From Xiphophorus maculatus (taxonomy: Eukaryota > Chordata > Actinopteri > Cyprinodontiformes > Poeciliidae): DNA of 64,000 nucleotides. Under the pieces are notes generated by a model. The model had not been told where the DNA came from. It was given only the letters and a program-made list of their open reading frames with translations, and ran no database searches. The DNA lies in assembly GCF_002775205.1 (NCBI RefSeq), contig NC_036445.1, positions 2,996,802-3,060,801 on the forward strand. Direction: 5' to 3'. The first letter of the stretch is position 1. Every line of letters starts with the position of its first letter. Below, in pieces: positions 62,053 through 64,000 of the stretch. The translations under genes were made by a program, and so were the position numbers.

Positions 62053-64000
62053 ATGGCGTGTCCGTTGCTGTTTTACCTAATCCTGACCACAGTAACTTTT
62101 ACAGGTAAACCTGATTCATTCTTTAACGTAAATTAATGTGCAAGGATTAAATACATCTCACTATTATTTTAAAATTTTGTTAATTTTATGAAACTGGACT
62201 ATTCATTTGATTAAGGATCGCTGCACCACAAATCAAGACAAAAAAATTTGTACGATGCTTAGAAATACCGATATTAGGATTTTGAACGTTTTTTTTCCCA
62301 TAACTAATTAAATATTTAATTCAATTTGACTGATTGTTTAAACTCTCTGATGTGTGTTTCTAGATCCTGTGCACAGCCAAATCATATATGCTTCTGAGAA
62401 CCCCGTACCACTGGGTAACAACGTGACCATCATCAGCAACACCAACGTTACCGTGGGAACATGGACATTCAACAACAATCTCCTGGCCTTAATTTACCCT
62501 GGAGGGTTTTATTTAAGTAATGCTAAAAGTGGTAAATTAATTTTTGATTCCAACACGTCGTCTCTGACTATAATATCAGCACAACTGGCCGACTCTGGAG
62601 TGTACAAGTTAGAACAACTGGATAAGTTTTCTGTTCAGCTGTGGCTGTCGGTCCAAGGTAAGAATACTGAATATTAAATAAGACTCTTATTTAATAAGAG
62701 TCTTATTTACTCCCTGGACAATGTCATGTAATTAATGCTACAACTTTGAATGAATAGTATTTCCACAGAAGTGATTTGCAATTCAAATCATTTGTATTGA
62801 CAGGGAAACATTTAGTTCTAGTGTGCAAATAACACTTTGGTAATAAATAAACCAGGCAAACCAAAACACAATAACAACCATTTAAACCCCAAATGCAGTG
62901 TTTTGTCATGAGACAAGACTTCAAATAAGAGATAAATACAGCTTTTGAATAAATTATACCAAAATGATAGCAGTCTTCAGATATTCGAGACTGCTGTCAA
63001 GGTATTTTTCTCAACTTTTGTTTTTTCTTAGGACACACATGTAACACGGAAACTGGACTTCAGTCATTGTTTAAATATATTTTCCTGATTAATCAAATAT
63101 GTTACTGAGCCAGAGCTGTGCGTATGTGACAAAGGAAAAGACTCGTTTTATCTTTGTAATGAGCAATGAGCATACATGTAATATTATTGCTTTCTCTTTT
63201 CCTTTATTCTGTTTGCATAAACTATGTACAACAATTACACGACTAAACATTAAATGAGATCATGTTTCAAAGCTTTCTACTTTAAATAAAAGCTTTATGA
63301 CTGATTGAAAAAACACAGGTTCCCAGCAAAAACAAGGTCAAAAAAGAGAAAATGTTGGTTATTTTCAAACTCCAAAAATATCAGTAACTTCACTACTTCT
63401 TAAAAATTAATCTGTAAAGACCTTTTCTATAACATAAATATTATTTCAAATAAGATATTGCGTAATACGTCAACCTCCATGATAACATTTCATCCTTAAT
63501 CTCTAATGATAACAGGCATTTTTCCATCATGAGGTCATACTGCCAGGACTAAAGGTTTTGGAGGGCACTATAGGCTAAATGGAAAATGAGAACAACCACT
63601 CAAAACTGACTTGCTATACAAAAGATTTTCTTTTTTATTTATTTCATTTCGAACAATTAGAATTTCACAATTTAACTCACTCTGAGCTTCTTATTTAGGA
63701 GATGCAGTAAATAAATTCAGTTTGAAAACAGTCTTTTGCCTTTGATTTTTGTTATATTTGAGTATTTTATCTATTTTATCAACATGCTTCAAATGTCTTA
63801 CAAAATATCAACAAAACAATGTATTGCTTCTGGTTTAGCTGTCAATATTCAGTATCAATATTCCAGTAACAAACAAATAATGCATTTTGACCTGTGACCA
63901 TGTTTTCCTGAAGAGAAATGTAGAAAAATAAATTTCTTCAGAGAGCTGCTTAACACGTCACCATCTGACCCTCCGTTGTGCCTCATAAGACTTAACAAAA
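62053..64000 (+). CDS. gene F: CEACAM-like receptor, 5' part only (leader and N domain)
   Basis: Two exons are visible: 62053-62104, a leader (MACPLLFYLILTTVTFTG), and 62364-62657, a V-like N domain (DPVHSQIIYASENPV...). The N domain has a Trp at GTWTF and a typical LADSGVYKL F-strand, with no cysteine, as in genes A-C and E. It has several N-glycosylation sequons (NVT, NVT, NTS). It is most like gene E in layout. A clean donor (CAAG|GTAAGA) follows at 62658. No further Ig exon appears before 64000, so the rest of the gene lies beyond the window; the end coordinate given is the window edge, not a stop codon. Confidence 0.75.
62675..62709. repeat. perfect 15-bp hairpin just after the gene F N-domain donor
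   Basis: TAAATAAGACTCTTA (62675-62689) and its exact reverse complement (62695-62709) are separated by 5 bases. It starts 18 bases into the intron. Confidence 0.75.

Overview
The window is vertebrate genomic DNA, almost certainly from a bony fish. It is AT-rich, its genes are split into many short exons by GT-AG introns, and it holds fish-type transposons (Tc1-like, hAT, and a LINE with an ATCC tail). The coding content is one immunoglobulin-superfamily cluster with the domain plan of the CEACAM (carcinoembryonic antigen-related adhesion molecule) family: a cysteine-free V-like N domain, then alternating A-type and B-type C2 domains, all on phase-1 exons, then a membrane exon and short tail exons. 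Family assignment rests on domain order, exon phases and the missing N-domain cysteines; no database search was possible.

Layout. On the minus strand are a decayed pseudogene (246-1495), gene A (4631-11441, 587 aa) and its tandem duplicate gene B (18424-29630, 548 aa). On the plus strand are gene C (33156-42306, 584 aa, same N-A1-B1-A2-B2 ectodomain), gene D (49969-51837, 325 aa, three unusual cysteine-rich C2 domains), gene E (56160-59549, 337 aa, N-A-B) and the first two exons of gene F (62053 onward, cut by the window end). Genes B and C are head to head. The interval between them holds a LINE fragment and a dead Tc1-like transposon. For genes A-E the exon sets proposed here sum to whole codons with no internal stop.

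How the genes may work together. A, B and C have very similar ectodomains on different signalling ends. C carries two ITIM tyrosines (inhibitory type). A carries three tandem 16-residue units with YENM, YENF and YEEM (Grb2/PI3K-type, as in costimulatory receptors). B has kept one such unit. D and E end in a hydrophobic segment with little or no tail, which suggests a GPI anchor or decoy form. This resembles a paired activating/inhibitory receptor array; the signalling roles are inferred from motifs.

Mobile DNA fills much of the rest: two hAT-type insertions inside gene B, each with an 8-bp target duplication, an inverted second copy of one of them near 15.8-17.3 kb, a candidate solo LTR inside gene A, a 102-bp MITE, and a three-copy interspersed repeat.
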